In this document: piece by piece, positions 1 through 9,390 of the stretch
Layout: each line of letters opens with the position of its first letter
Numbering within the stretch: the stretch's first letter is position 1
Origin: Vibrio diazotrophicus
Lineage (GTDB): Bacteria > Pseudomonadota > Gammaproteobacteria > Enterobacterales > Vibrionaceae
Assembly (NCBI RefSeq): GCF_038452265.1
Contig: NZ_CP151843.1
Location: forward strand, 1,364,001-1,428,000
Reading direction: 5' to 3'
DNA length: 64,000 nt
Notes under the pieces: generated by a model
Told to the model about the DNA's origin: nothing
Databases searched by the model: none
Seen by the model: the letters and a program-made list of their open reading frames with translations, nothing else
Made by a program: the position numbers and the translations under genes

Positions 1-148
1 AGACCTGTACCTATTTGGTACTGTGTTAAGTCATTTCTTTGCGCTTTATGCAAGTATCAATTCGTTTCATGAATTGGAAATTATCAACATATCTAATCAA
101 GAGAAATATACGTGGAACAGTCAAATCGGAATGCAGCCCCTGATTTAG
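1..148 (+). CDS. tssF: TssF (VasA) baseplate protein, C-terminal end only
   Basis: The reading frame beginning at base 2 is open from the window edge and stops with TAG at 146-148, giving the last 48 residues of a protein that starts outside the window. It contains the stretch HFFALYASINSF, which is characteristic of the end of TssF, a type VI secretion baseplate subunit that works with TssG, TssK and TssE. The frame overlaps the GTG start of tssG by 37 bases, which suggests translational coupling. The identification rests on this short motif and on its position directly before tssG. Confidence 0.85.
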   Translation, partial: DLYLFGTVLSHFFALYASINSFHELEIINISNQEKYTWNSQIGMQPLI

Positions 149-1128
149 AAATCAGAGAACAGCAGGTTCGAAACGACAACCTGCCAACAAACGTACATAT
201 GTACAACTTTTATCAGCTAGTTGAACTGCTGAGAAAGATGATTAGTCGCGATATGGCATCGGATCATTGGGAACGTTATTGTCAGCTGATTTTTAGCGCC
301 AATCCCAGTTTAGGTTTTGCGCCCGCAGACGTCGTGTCTTTGCAATCTATAAATAATGATCGATTAGTAATGAAGACAAATTTTTTCGGTTTGTCTGGTG
401 CGCAGTCTCCATTACCTGGATTTATAACAGAACAGCTAGTCAACGAAGAAGTCTTTGGATTGAAGCAGTCATTTTTTGATTTCTTTAATAACAGACTGAT
501 TAATTTGGTTTACCAAATTTGGCGGAAATATCGTTATTACGTCCGTTTCCAGCCGAACGCAGAAGATAATTTTTCTGCGCAATTACTCGCACTTGCTGGG
601 TTGGGTGATGCTGGTTTACGCGGTGAAACACCTTTGAATTGGTGCAAAATGCTGGCTTACGTTGGCCCACTATCTGGCCGAAATCGTTCACCTCAAGTAG
701 TAGCAGGCGTTATTGCTCACTATTTTGATTTGCCGAAAGTTGAAGTTTGTCAGTGGATAAAGCGAAAAGTTTATATAGATAGCCGCCAACAGTTCTCTCT
801 TGGAAAACAAAGTGCTCATCTTGGTGTTGACACAGTCATCGGTGAATTTGCTATGGATTGCAAAAGCAAATTTATGCTCCGAATAAGCCAGTTGCCTCTT
901 GAGCGATTTAGCCACTTTTTACCATCAGGAAAAGACTTCCCATCTATATGTAAGTTGGTTGACCTTCTACTACGAGAGCAGCTTTCTTATGACTTAGAAC
1001 TTGTTCTGGATGAGCGCTCCACCACCAATTTTTCTCTAATGGCAACCGACAATACTGCTATAGGGTGGACATCATTCTTGGGGGCTCCCAACCAAGAAAA
1101 AAAAGTGCTTATTCAGGTGAGGCAATGA
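112..1128 (+). CDS. tssG: TssG (VasB), T6SS baseplate subunit
   Basis: This 338-residue protein matches TssG, the cytoplasmic baseplate wedge subunit that joins TssF and TssK beneath the T6SS membrane complex. Family-type stretches include the N-terminal YNFYQLVELL, the FFGLSGAQSPLP segment near residue 90 and a central LAGLGDAGLRG segment. The length is usual for the family. The start is a GTG inside the end of tssF, with a purine-rich GAGAAA about 8 bases upstream. The TGA stop overlaps the ATG of the next gene (ATGA at 1125-1128), so the two are probably coupled. Confidence 0.93.
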   Translation: MEQSNRNAAPDLEIREQQVRNDNLPTNVHMYNFYQLVELLRKMISRDMASDHWERYCQLIFSANPSLGFAPADVVSLQSINNDRLVMKTNFFGLSGAQSPLPGFITEQLVNEEVFGLKQSFFDFFNNRLINLVYQIWRKYRYYVRFQPNAEDNFSAQLLALAGLGDAGLRGETPLNWCKMLAYVGPLSGRNRSPQVVAGVIAHYFDLPKVEVCQWIKRKVYIDSRQQFSLGKQSAHLGVDTVIGEFAMDCKSKFMLRISQLPLERFSHFLPSGKDFPSICKLVDLLLREQLSYDLELVLDERSTTNFSLMATDNTAIGWTSFLGAPNQEKKVLIQVRQ

Positions 1129-2582
1129 AAATGACTCGTTTGAATAAGCCTACATTAACGTTGTTAGTTACCAACACACAGCAACTTGAAGCGGGAAAGT
1201 CCGCACAGTTTTCTTGGTCAAATCATGGCGGGACAATCGGCTCTAGTACTTCAGACACTTGGTATTTACAAGATGGAGATGGGCAGGTTTTTGAGCAGCA
1301 CTGTGAAGTGTTATTTGTTGACAATGATTTTTGCATTAAAGACTTAAGTGGTGAAACTTACATTAATGGCTCACTAATGCCTGTTGGCAGAGGAAAATTA
1401 GTTCGTCTAAAACAGAAGGATGAAATTCAACTAGGAAATCTTTGTTTAAGGACATTGGTTGAGAAAAGTAAAAATGACGATGAGAGTGACCTTAGATTAG
1501 AAACTTTACTTCTTCTAGATAAAGAGCGACTTGTTTCGACTGAAACGCCTGTTTGGGGGCGAGAAGAACAACAGACTGTAAATATTCTTGACCCAATTAT
1601 TATATTGGAAGAGCAGGCAGCTAACCTAGTCAGTCAAGATATTACGGACCATGGAGTCTCAAACATTCAGAAATCGAGTTCTGTAGAGTGTCTCATCCCA
1701 AAAACTAACCATTTAAACCACAAGAAAACCTATTCCTTTCAGGCAAATAATGAGTTTGAAATTACGTCATCAATTATCTTAAAAAAAAACTCCCAAATAG
1801 ATTTTAAAAACGCATGGTATGCAGATTTTGAAGCTGAAAACCACACCACTCACGCAATCAGAGAAACAGAAGATCATTTATCTAAGGGCATAACAATGGA
1901 CGAGAAAGAATTAGATTTACTTGAGGAGGAAGTTGCAAAAAGCGTTTCACCAACACCCAGCAATCGATATGACGATGATCTGAGTGTGAGCCATTTAGTC
2001 GCTGGTCCAGTGCTACTCGGTTTAGGTGTGAATGTTTCCCAGTCAACGGATATGCATAGTATGCAGCTTCTATCAAAGGAATTTGGTGAGTCAATTCAAG
2101 CGTGCATTCATGGCCTAATTGAATTGCATCAGCAAATGAAAGTTGGACGTTATGGTTCTATGAACCGACGGTTACAGCCTATTGAAGATAACCCATTACG
2201 TTTGGGACTAGGTTATGAAGAGACAATTCAAACTTTGTATGACGCAGATAGAAGCATGGTTCATCTTTCTGCACCAGCTGCTATTGCAGAAAGCTTGAAA
2301 AATATTGGCGATCACAATGCGGTTGTTCAATCCGCTACTTCTGAAGCGTTGCATCAACTATTGGAAGCATTTTCGCCGCAAGTTTTATTGCGACGTTTCC
2401 AGCAGTACAGACGTAATACTGAGCAAAGTTCTGCTTCTCATGACACTTGGGCTTGGGATATGTACTGCAGTTACCATCAAGAACTGACTTCTCAACGCCA
2501 AAACGGGTTTGAAAACTTGTTCTGGGAAATCTTTGAACAGTCTTATGACAGAAAAATCAGAGAGAAGCAGCGGGAGCTATAA
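1125..2582 (+). CDS. tagH: TagH/VasC, FHA-domain T6SS accessory protein
   Basis: This 485-residue protein has a forkhead-associated domain at roughly residues 15-100, with an EQHCEV segment in place of the usual SRxH and a SGETYING segment near the phosphothreonine-binding loop. A low-complexity linker follows, then a helical C-terminal domain from about residue 295 typical of the T6SS FHA family. In related systems it helps regulate or assemble the apparatus through phosphothreonine recognition. The FHA core is weakly conserved here, so phosphopeptide binding is uncertain. The start at 1125 overlaps the tssG stop. A longer in-frame start at 1065 would lie deep inside tssG and is unlikely. 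No PpkA kinase or PppA phosphatase gene is visible in this part of the locus. Confidence 0.87.
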   Translation: MKMTRLNKPTLTLLVTNTQQLEAGKSAQFSWSNHGGTIGSSTSDTWYLQDGDGQVFEQHCEVLFVDNDFCIKDLSGETYINGSLMPVGRGKLVRLKQKDEIQLGNLCLRTLVEKSKNDDESDLRLETLLLLDKERLVSTETPVWGREEQQTVNILDPIIILEEQAANLVSQDITDHGVSNIQKSSSVECLIPKTNHLNHKKTYSFQANNEFEITSSIILKKNSQIDFKNAWYADFEAENHTTHAIRETEDHLSKGITMDEKELDLLEEEVAKSVSPTPSNRYDDDLSVSHLVAGPVLLGLGVNVSQSTDMHSMQLLSKEFGESIQACIHGLIELHQQMKVGRYGSMNRRLQPIEDNPLRLGLGYEETIQTLYDADRSMVHLSAPAAIAESLKNIGDHNAVVQSATSEALHQLLEAFSPQVLLRRFQQYRRNTEQSSASHDTWAWDMYCSYHQELTSQRQNGFENLFWEIFEQSYDRKIREKQREL

Positions 2583-2587
2583 CGGTG

Positions 2588-3061
2588 ATGAAACAGTGGT
2601 TTTTATCAGCAACGTTGGTGTTATTAACGGCGTGTAGTTCTTCGGAAAATGTACCGCCTCCGAAAATGCCAACCACCGTGACTTTTAGCCTAGTCTCAGA
2701 TCGACATGTCAATCCTAATGTATGGGGAGAAGCTTCTCCTGTAGAAATTCAAGTTTTTGAATTGACCGATGAATCTATGTTTATGTCAGCGGGATATGAC
2801 CAGATAAGAGACGATTACGAGAAAGCCTTAAAGAGTAATTTCGTTAAAAACTACGACTATGTATTAACTCCAGGTCATTTCAAGTTTGTGAATGCTATCG
2901 AATTAGATAAAGAAACTCGCTACATAGGTGTAATGGCTCATTTTGCAGACCCTGAGCTAAGTGAGTGGAAGAAAGCTGTGAAAGTTCTCAACTTAGGGCG
3001 TGAATATCATCTGTTAATGCAGTTTAAAGATTATGAAGTCAGATTGGACAGGGTGGAGTAA
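2588..3061 (+). CDS. tssJ: TssJ (VasD), T6SS outer-membrane lipoprotein
   Basis: The product begins with a lipoprotein signal peptide ending in the lipobox LTAC, so Cys16 would be lipidated after cleavage by signal peptidase II. The rest is a small beta-sandwich protein of about 140 residues, the normal size for TssJ. TssJ anchors TssM to the outer membrane in the TssJLM trans-envelope complex. Translation may begin at ATG 2588 or at GTG 2585 one codon earlier; both are 3 to 6 bases after the tagH stop. tssK follows after 6 bases. Confidence 0.9.
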   Translation: MKQWFLSATLVLLTACSSSENVPPPKMPTTVTFSLVSDRHVNPNVWGEASPVEIQVFELTDESMFMSAGYDQIRDDYEKALKSNFVKNYDYVLTPGHFKFVNAIELDKETRYIGVMAHFADPELSEWKKAVKVLNLGREYHLLMQFKDYEVRLDRVE

Positions 3062-3067
3062 ATCAAG

Positions 3068-4402
3068 ATGTTTGCGAGAAATCGTGTGATTTGGAATGAA
3101 GGACTTTTTATTAAGCCTCAGCACTTTCAACAGCAGCAACGCTATCTGGAATACCATATAGATGAGCGTATTCGATCTGTAAGCCACTATCTTTATGGGG
3201 TATCTGAACTTTCACTTAACCCTGAATATTTATCATTTGGACGGATAGCGATAGAGCGTGCTGTAGGTGTCATGCCTGATGGTTTAGCATTTCGTATTCC
3301 CCAAGAAGATATATTGCCGGAAGCGCTCGAAATTGATGATGCTTCGCTAGTTAATCAAATCATTTACCTAGCTGTGCCGCTTCGAAGCCCTTCTCTGCTA
3401 GAGATTAATTGGCCACAGGAGCGAGGTACAGGTCGATATATCAGCCAACGCTTGGAGGTTATAGATACACATACTGTGAACGGTGACACCACGGTAATTG
3501 ATGTTTCACCAGCTAAGATTCAACTGATGCTCCAGAAGCAGGATAGGAGTGCGTTTGCTTCAATAGCCATTGCCAGAATTTTAGAAAAACGACCAGATGG
3601 CAGTGTCATCTTAGACCCGGATTTCATTCCTTGTCATTACAATGTAACTGACAACAACGCATTACATCGCTTTATCAATGAGGTATCCGGGTTAATGCGT
3701 GAACGAGCTAAAAATCTTGCGCAGCGTATTAATACACCTTCACAAGGAGGAGTGGCTGATGTTTCAGATTTTATGTTATTGCAGGCTCTTAATAGACTCC
3801 AACCGCAGTTGAAACATCTTTCTGACCTACGCAACTTACACCCAGAGAGGCTGTTTGAATGCTTGTCTCAGCTATATGGCGAACTTTCGACCTTTACGGA
3901 TGAAAGTAGACTACCACCTTCAGCACCAAGTTATAACCATGATATGCCAACGGAATCATTCCAATCCGTAATCCGGCATCTTCGGCAAAGCTTAAGCGTC
4001 GTGATGGAACCTAGAGCCGTTTCTATCCATTTAGATAAGAGGAAATATGGATTAACCGTAGCTCCCATTCATGATTCTAGTCTTATGGAAGATGCTGAAT
4101 TTATTATTTCAGTTAAAGCTCGTATGCCTTTGGAAGATCTTCAGCGTTTATTTATCCAACAAATGAAGGTGTCATCAGTTGAGAAGATAAAAGAACTCAT
4201 TTCTTTGCAGTTGCCGGGAATCTCGTTGATATCTTTGCCTGTAGCCCCTCGACAATTGCCTTATCACGCAGGATATATCTATTACCAATTGGATAAAACA
4301 TGCCCAGCTTGGGACGCGATTACGCATTCAAGTGGTTTCGCATTCCATATAGCCGCTGTATTTGAAGACTTGGATATTCAATTTTGGGCGATTAGGAACT
4401 AG
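3068..4402 (+). CDS. tssK: TssK (VasE), T6SS baseplate-to-membrane connector
   Basis: This 444-residue protein matches TssK, the trimeric cytoplasmic adaptor that links the TssFG baseplate to the TssL/TssM membrane complex. The N-terminal RNRVIWNEGLFIKPQHFQQQ segment is a strong family signature. The length is normal. It lies between tssJ, 6 bases upstream, and tssL, 2 bases downstream, as in the V. cholerae vas operon. Confidence 0.95.
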   Translation: MFARNRVIWNEGLFIKPQHFQQQQRYLEYHIDERIRSVSHYLYGVSELSLNPEYLSFGRIAIERAVGVMPDGLAFRIPQEDILPEALEIDDASLVNQIIYLAVPLRSPSLLEINWPQERGTGRYISQRLEVIDTHTVNGDTTVIDVSPAKIQLMLQKQDRSAFASIAIARILEKRPDGSVILDPDFIPCHYNVTDNNALHRFINEVSGLMRERAKNLAQRINTPSQGGVADVSDFMLLQALNRLQPQLKHLSDLRNLHPERLFECLSQLYGELSTFTDESRLPPSAPSYNHDMPTESFQSVIRHLRQSLSVVMEPRAVSIHLDKRKYGLTVAPIHDSSLMEDAEFIISVKARMPLEDLQRLFIQQMKVSSVEKIKELISLQLPGISLISLPVAPRQLPYHAGYIYYQLDKTCPAWDAITHSSGFAFHIAAVFEDLDIQFWAIRN

Positions 4403-4404
4403 CT

Positions 4405-5178
4405 ATGAATGTAAATAAAAAAGAAACGCCTCTAAGCCGCTTATTATTTGATGATGTAGAGAAGATCAATTTTGATCAAGACTACTGGTTTCAGTTACGT
4501 GGTGCATCGGCAAATTGTTTTATTGATGCGGCTACACCCTTATTGGGTTTATCGTTACGAGTGCGCTCATTAGCGCAATGTCCCACGATTGAAGCTATTT
4601 ACGACCAAACAATAGAAGAAATCAAATCTATCGAGATTGAGTTGATTGAGCAAGGAATCGATCATCCCACACTTATGGCTTATCGATATGTACTTTGTGC
4701 CTATTTGGATGAAGCTGTGATGGGAACAGAATGGGGATCTTCTAGCTCTTGGGCTGAATACTCGATGCTCTCACGTTTTCACAATGAAACTTGGGGTGGA
4801 GAAAAAGTGTTTTCCATACTTACTCGCCTGTTAATAGAGCCGGATCGCTATAAAGCCCTTTTGCAATTTGTTTATCACTGTCTGATTTTAGGATTCGAGG
4901 GTAAATACAAAGTGATGGATGGGGGACAAGCTGAACGAGAGAAGGTCATCTCTAAGTTACATCTCATTTTAAGCGGTGCCAATGAAGAAGACATTGGAGG
5001 CTTAATTTCTCCATCAAACAACATAGTGAAGTCTAAATACAAAATCAGCCAGCAGCTCCCAGTTTGGTCGATATTTGCAGGTTTTTTTCTGTTTTTAACA
5101 GGGGTTTTTCTTGGCTACAGCTATTTGCTACATAAAAAATCTACTGATGTATTAACTCAGTTAAATCAAATTCTTTAA
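4405..5178 (+). CDS. tssL: TssL (VasF), DotU-type T6SS inner-membrane protein
   Basis: This 257-residue DotU/IcmH-family protein has a cytoplasmic helical domain with family segments YVLCAYLDEAV (about residues 95-105) and GGEKVFSILTRL. One C-terminal transmembrane helix lies at about residues 218-240. It is the short TssL form that ends just after the membrane anchor, with no OmpA-like peptidoglycan-binding domain. It partners with TssM and TssJ and receives TssK. The gene starts 2 bases after the tssK stop. Confidence 0.93.
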   Translation: MNVNKKETPLSRLLFDDVEKINFDQDYWFQLRGASANCFIDAATPLLGLSLRVRSLAQCPTIEAIYDQTIEEIKSIEIELIEQGIDHPTLMAYRYVLCAYLDEAVMGTEWGSSSSWAEYSMLSRFHNETWGGEKVFSILTRLLIEPDRYKALLQFVYHCLILGFEGKYKVMDGGQAEREKVISKLHLILSGANEEDIGGLISPSNNIVKSKYKISQQLPVWSIFAGFFLFLTGVFLGYSYLLHKKSTDVLTQLNQIL

Positions 5179-5203
5179 GAAACATTAAGGCTAGGTTAAC
5201 GCT

Positions 5204-7813
5204 GTGATCCGAATTGAATTGCCCACACTAATTTCTAAATTAAATGAACAGAGTAAACTTGCCTTAGAGCAAGCCGCTTCCTTATGCATTGAGCAACGGC
5301 ATTCAGAAATTACAATTCTCCATTATTTAGATGCATTGCTTGAGAATCCTCTTTCAGACATTAGAACTGTTCTTAAGTCCTTCGAGATTGCTCACGAAGA
5401 TTTGAAGCAAGCTCTAGTTACTTATTATTCCAGCGATGAAACGCTGGATTCCTATCCGGCATTTTCTCCCATGTTAGTAGAGCTTCTGCAGGATGCTTGG
5501 CTATTATCCTCGACAGAACTGGCGCAAGATGAGTTACGTTCAGGTGCTATTTTATTAGCTGCTTTACTGTCTCCTTCACGATATTTAGATCAATCTCTAG
5601 TAAGTATTTTGTCGCCCATTAATAAAGAAACGTTAAAAGGCCAGTTTGTTCATTTACTTATGGATTCTGCGGAAAGTAAATTCTCGTCAGGAATATCAGA
5701 AGTATGTGAGTCGAAGGTATCAAATAAAGCGGCTTCGATACTCGAAAAGTACTGTACTAATGTCACTCAGCTAGCAAGAAACAATGAACTTGATCCAGTT
5801 TTATGTCGTGATGATGAACTGGATTTAATGATTGATATCTTATGCCGCAGGCGGAAAAACAACCCTATTGTTGTTGGCGATGCAGGAGTTGGTAAAAGCG
5901 CAATGTTTGAGGGTTTGGCGCTTCGAGTAGTAAAAGGCGAAGTCCCAGTACAATTAATAAATGTAGAGTTACTATCCCTCGATCTAGGGTTGCTCCAAGC
6001 TGGTGCCTCCGTCAAAGGTGAATTTGAAAAACGTTTAAAAGGCGTCATTAATGAAATTAAGCATTCCGCTAAACCCATCATACTGTTTATTGATGAGGCA
6101 CATACCTTGGTTGGTACAGGAAACCAAGAAGGAGGAAGTGATGCCGCGAACATACTTAAGCCAGCATTAGCAAGGGGAGAACTAAGCACAGTTGCTGCTA
6201 CCACTTGGAAAGAGTACAAAAAATACTTTGAGAAAGATCCAGCATTGGCTCGTCGCTTTCAATTGGTAAAACTAGGTGAACCAAGTATTTCTCAATCAGT
6301 TCATATTCTGCGAGGGCTTTGTCAGGCTTATGAAGATGCTCATCAAGTTATGATCTCTGATGAAGCGCTGAAATCTGCTGTCGAACTTTCTGCTCGTTAC
6401 ATTTCAGGTAAACAACTCCCAGACAAAGCTATTGATGTACTTGATACCGCATGTGCGCGGATAGCAATCAATATAACTACTCCTCCTAAACGGTTATCTC
6501 AGTTAAATACACTCTGTATGCAAAGAGATACCGAAATTCGTATGCTTGAGAGGTCTCAATATTTAGGAGAAGAAGTCGATGAACAAAGACTCTCGGATCT
6601 TGGACTGCAAAAGTTGGCTGATGAAGAAGAAAAAGAGCGACTAACCGCTCGTTGGCAAAACCAAAAAGACATCGTTGAAAACATCATCCATTTGCGTAGC
6701 AAATTACTTAACTGTGATCTTTTTGAGTTAGATTCAAATAGTTTAGAGAACATTCGTACTGACCTTCACCTTAACAGTAAGAGGTTTGAAGATATCCCTC
6801 ACAACGAGCGACTCATTCACCCTCAAGTGGATGCAATGCAAATCGCTGAAGTTATTGCTGATTGGACAGGTGTTCCAATCGATCAGATGAACAGTGATGA
6901 GCTATACAAAATAACGAATTTAACGTCGATATTGGACGCCGAAATAAAAGGGCAAACGACGGCTATTGAGAGAATTCACCGCTGCATTTTGACTGCTCGT
7001 GCAGACTTACGCCGTTCTGGAAGACCCAAAGGTGCTTTTTTGTTGGTTGGCCCTAGCGGAGTGGGTAAAACAGAAACAGTTGTCCAACTAGCTCAGCAGT
7101 TATATGGCGGAAAGCAGTTCCTAACCACTATTAACATGTCTGAATACCAAGAAAAGCACACAGTCTCTCGCCTTATTGGTTCGCCTCCGGGTTATGTTGG
7201 ATACGGAGAAGGTGGCATTTTGACCGAAGCTATCAGAAAAATGCCGTATTCTGTTGTGTTGCTTGATGAAGTTGAAAAAGCACATCCCGAAGTTCTGAAT
7301 GTTTTTTACCAAGCATTTGATAAAGGTGAGTTGGCGGATGGTGAAGGCAGACTTATTGATTGCCAAAATATTGTCTTTTTCCTCACATCCAATTTGGGTT
7401 ATCAAACCATTGTCAATCACAGCCATGAGCCTGAATTGATTTGCGATAGCTTATATCCAGAATTGGCTGAATTTTTCAAACCAGCCTTGTTAGCTCGCAT
7501 GGAAGTTGTCCCATACTTACCTCTAAGTCGGGAAATATTGGAGCAGATTGTTCATGGAAAACTAGAACGATTAGAACAGCTTTTTACTGAGAGATATCAA
7601 TGTGAAGTGGCTATCGAAAAGCGACTGGTTGAGGAGATTCTTAAGCGTGCCACCAGATCTGAAAGCGGCGCGCGAATGTTAGAAGCCATCATTGAAGGGC
7701 AGTTGCTGCCTACAATATCTCTATCAATATTGAATCATCTTGCAGAAAGAAAGCCTATTGAAAAAGTCTATCTTGATGTTGTAGAAGGTGAATTCGTTGG
7801 AGAGGTGGTTTAA
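5204..7813 (+). CDS. tssH: TssH (ClpV), T6SS sheath-disassembly AAA+ ATPase
   Basis: This 869-residue Clp/Hsp100 ATPase has a Clp N-terminal repeat domain (about 1-150), a first nucleotide-binding domain with Walker A GDAGVGKS near residue 225 and Walker B ILFIDEAH near 293, a coiled middle region near 430-520, and a second domain with GPSGVGKT near 616 and VVLLDEVEKAH near 684. The RRKNNPIVVGD segment before the first P-loop is usual for the family. ClpV recycles the contracted TssB/TssC sheath. The start is GTG at 5204, preceded by AAGGCTAGG. Both ATPase sites look intact. Confidence 0.95.
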   Translation: MIRIELPTLISKLNEQSKLALEQAASLCIEQRHSEITILHYLDALLENPLSDIRTVLKSFEIAHEDLKQALVTYYSSDETLDSYPAFSPMLVELLQDAWLLSSTELAQDELRSGAILLAALLSPSRYLDQSLVSILSPINKETLKGQFVHLLMDSAESKFSSGISEVCESKVSNKAASILEKYCTNVTQLARNNELDPVLCRDDELDLMIDILCRRRKNNPIVVGDAGVGKSAMFEGLALRVVKGEVPVQLINVELLSLDLGLLQAGASVKGEFEKRLKGVINEIKHSAKPIILFIDEAHTLVGTGNQEGGSDAANILKPALARGELSTVAATTWKEYKKYFEKDPALARRFQLVKLGEPSISQSVHILRGLCQAYEDAHQVMISDEALKSAVELSARYISGKQLPDKAIDVLDTACARIAINITTPPKRLSQLNTLCMQRDTEIRMLERSQYLGEEVDEQRLSDLGLQKLADEEEKERLTARWQNQKDIVENIIHLRSKLLNCDLFELDSNSLENIRTDLHLNSKRFEDIPHNERLIHPQVDAMQIAEVIADWTGVPIDQMNSDELYKITNLTSILDAEIKGQTTAIERIHRCILTARADLRRSGRPKGAFLLVGPSGVGKTETVVQLAQQLYGGKQFLTTINMSEYQEKHTVSRLIGSPPGYVGYGEGGILTEAIRKMPYSVVLLDEVEKAHPEVLNVFYQAFDKGELADGEGRLIDCQNIVFFLTSNLGYQTIVNHSHEPELICDSLYPELAEFFKPALLARMEVVPYLPLSREILEQIVHGKLERLEQLFTERYQCEVAIEKRLVEEILKRATRSESGARMLEAIIEGQLLPTISLSILNHLAERKPIEKVYLDVVEGEFVGEVV

Positions 7814-7815
7814 CT

Positions 7816-9390
7816 ATGATTAGCTGGCTCTCATTCACAAGCGATTTATTAGGATTAAGAAAAACTTCGGATTTAGCAACTCAGTTTATCAATATCGTTG
7901 GACGTGAACTTGCATTAGACCAAGCAATGTTACTGGTACCCAACTCTGATGGCCGCATGCTCATACCTCATGATAACGGTCTGAATTATTCTTGGTCAGT
8001 AACGGATTTTGATAGTCCTTTTGCACATGTGCTTCAATCCCAACAAGAGATGTATCTAGATGCAGAGGCGTTGCTATTTTGGCAATCGAACAGAACGTTT
8101 AAGCAACTGGTGTCGAGCGTTGGTATGTTCGATACGGTTTGGATTCAACCACTTAACATCGAACATTGTCATATTAATCACATACTGCTGCTTATTGGTG
8201 ATAGCAAACAACTACGTTTGGTCTCTAAGCAAGAATCGTTTCTAAAGTTTGTTGATGCGTTTACTCAACAATGGATGTTGTTGTACGAGATAGAACGAGA
8301 AAAACAGAGCGGACAGCTACTCAAAGAATCGCTGGTAGACATTCAGCGTAACTCTCGTCAGCAGTCTCACGCGACAGACTTATCTTTTACGTTGATTGGT
8401 AAAAGTGAAGCGATGAAACGGTTACGAGAACATATCATTAGTGCCGCTGAATCCCAGTTGTCGGTGATCATCCAAGGAGAAACGGGTACTGGTAAAGAAT
8501 TGGTTGCGCAGGCGATACACGATTTTTCGCCTCGCAAGCATGAGCCTTTTGTTGCCATTAACTGTGCAGCCATTCCTGAAAATCTGTTAGAAAGTGAACT
8601 ATTTGGTTACTGCAAAGGGGCATTCTCTGGCGCGGATTGTGACAAGCAAGGTTTAATAGCTCAAGCGAACAAAGGAACGTTGTTCCTAGATGAAATTGGT
8701 GACATGCCTCTTGCTCTCCAAGCTAAATTGCTAAGGGTGTTGGAATCGCGCTCCTATCGACCTGTCGGAGGGAAACATGAGCAGACATCAGATTTTCGAT
8801 TGGTTTCCGCTACCCATGTGAACCTACTTGAGCAAGTCAATTTAAAGTCGTTTCGCCAAGATTTGTATTATCGACTTTTTCAGTATCCTTTAAGTTTGCC
8901 CCGTTTGGCGTCTCGAATAGAAGATGTCGAACAGTTAAGTCATCACTTTGTTGAGCTGTTTAACACAAAACATAAAAGGAACATCCGAGGTTTACACTAT
9001 AAAGCTTTGGACTGGCTAAAAAGCCACTCTTATCCAGGGAATGTAAGAGAACTAAAACACTTAGTAGAGTACGGATGTGCTCAGACGAATGATGGCTCAC
9101 AACTAGAAGAGTACTGCTTTGCGAACAGGTTCGCCCCTGTTGTAGCTCAATCTATTAATACTCAAATTAAAAGCACTGAAGGCTATTCAGCATCTTGCTC
9201 ACCTACCGTTTCACATGAAAATTTGTCGTCAATCGATGACCTTCGATGTGCGTTGAGCCAATTTGAAGAGCAGATAATTCGGCAAAGACTAGATCACTAC
9301 GGTGGGGATAGAGAAAAAGCCGCAAAGAGTTTGAAAGTACCTAAACGGACATTGGCTTACAAATGTCAAAAGCTGGAGATAAAAAGATGA
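7816..9390 (+). CDS. vasH: VasH, sigma-54-dependent activator of T6SS genes
   Basis: This 524-residue bacterial enhancer-binding protein has a GAF-like N-terminal sensory region (about 1-175), a sigma-54 AAA+ domain (about 195-425) with Walker A GETGTGKE near residue 221 and Walker B GTLFLDEIGDM near 286, and a C-terminal Fis-type helix-turn-helix that includes KVPKRTLAYKCQKL. The sigma-54 contact loop reads GAFSGA rather than GAFTGA. In V. cholerae VasH activates hcp operons with RpoN. The start lies 2 bases after the clpV stop, and the stop overlaps the vasI start (ATGA). I saw no -24/-12 promoter in this window. Confidence 0.93.
   Translation: MISWLSFTSDLLGLRKTSDLATQFINIVGRELALDQAMLLVPNSDGRMLIPHDNGLNYSWSVTDFDSPFAHVLQSQQEMYLDAEALLFWQSNRTFKQLVSSVGMFDTVWIQPLNIEHCHINHILLLIGDSKQLRLVSKQESFLKFVDAFTQQWMLLYEIEREKQSGQLLKESLVDIQRNSRQQSHATDLSFTLIGKSEAMKRLREHIISAAESQLSVIIQGETGTGKELVAQAIHDFSPRKHEPFVAINCAAIPENLLESELFGYCKGAFSGADCDKQGLIAQANKGTLFLDEIGDMPLALQAKLLRVLESRSYRPVGGKHEQTSDFRLVSATHVNLLEQVNLKSFRQDLYYRLFQYPLSLPRLASRIEDVEQLSHHFVELFNTKHKRNIRGLHYKALDWLKSHSYPGNVRELKHLVEYGCAQTNDGSQLEEYCFANRFAPVVAQSINTQIKSTEGYSASCSPTVSHENLSSIDDLRCALSQFEEQIIRQRLDHYGGDREKAAKSLKVPKRTLAYKCQKLEIKR

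Noticed and set aside
5767..6219. 150-codon ORF antisense to clpV
   Set aside because: It is fully inside the conserved first ATPase domain of clpV; serine-rich composition is typical of an antisense shadow.
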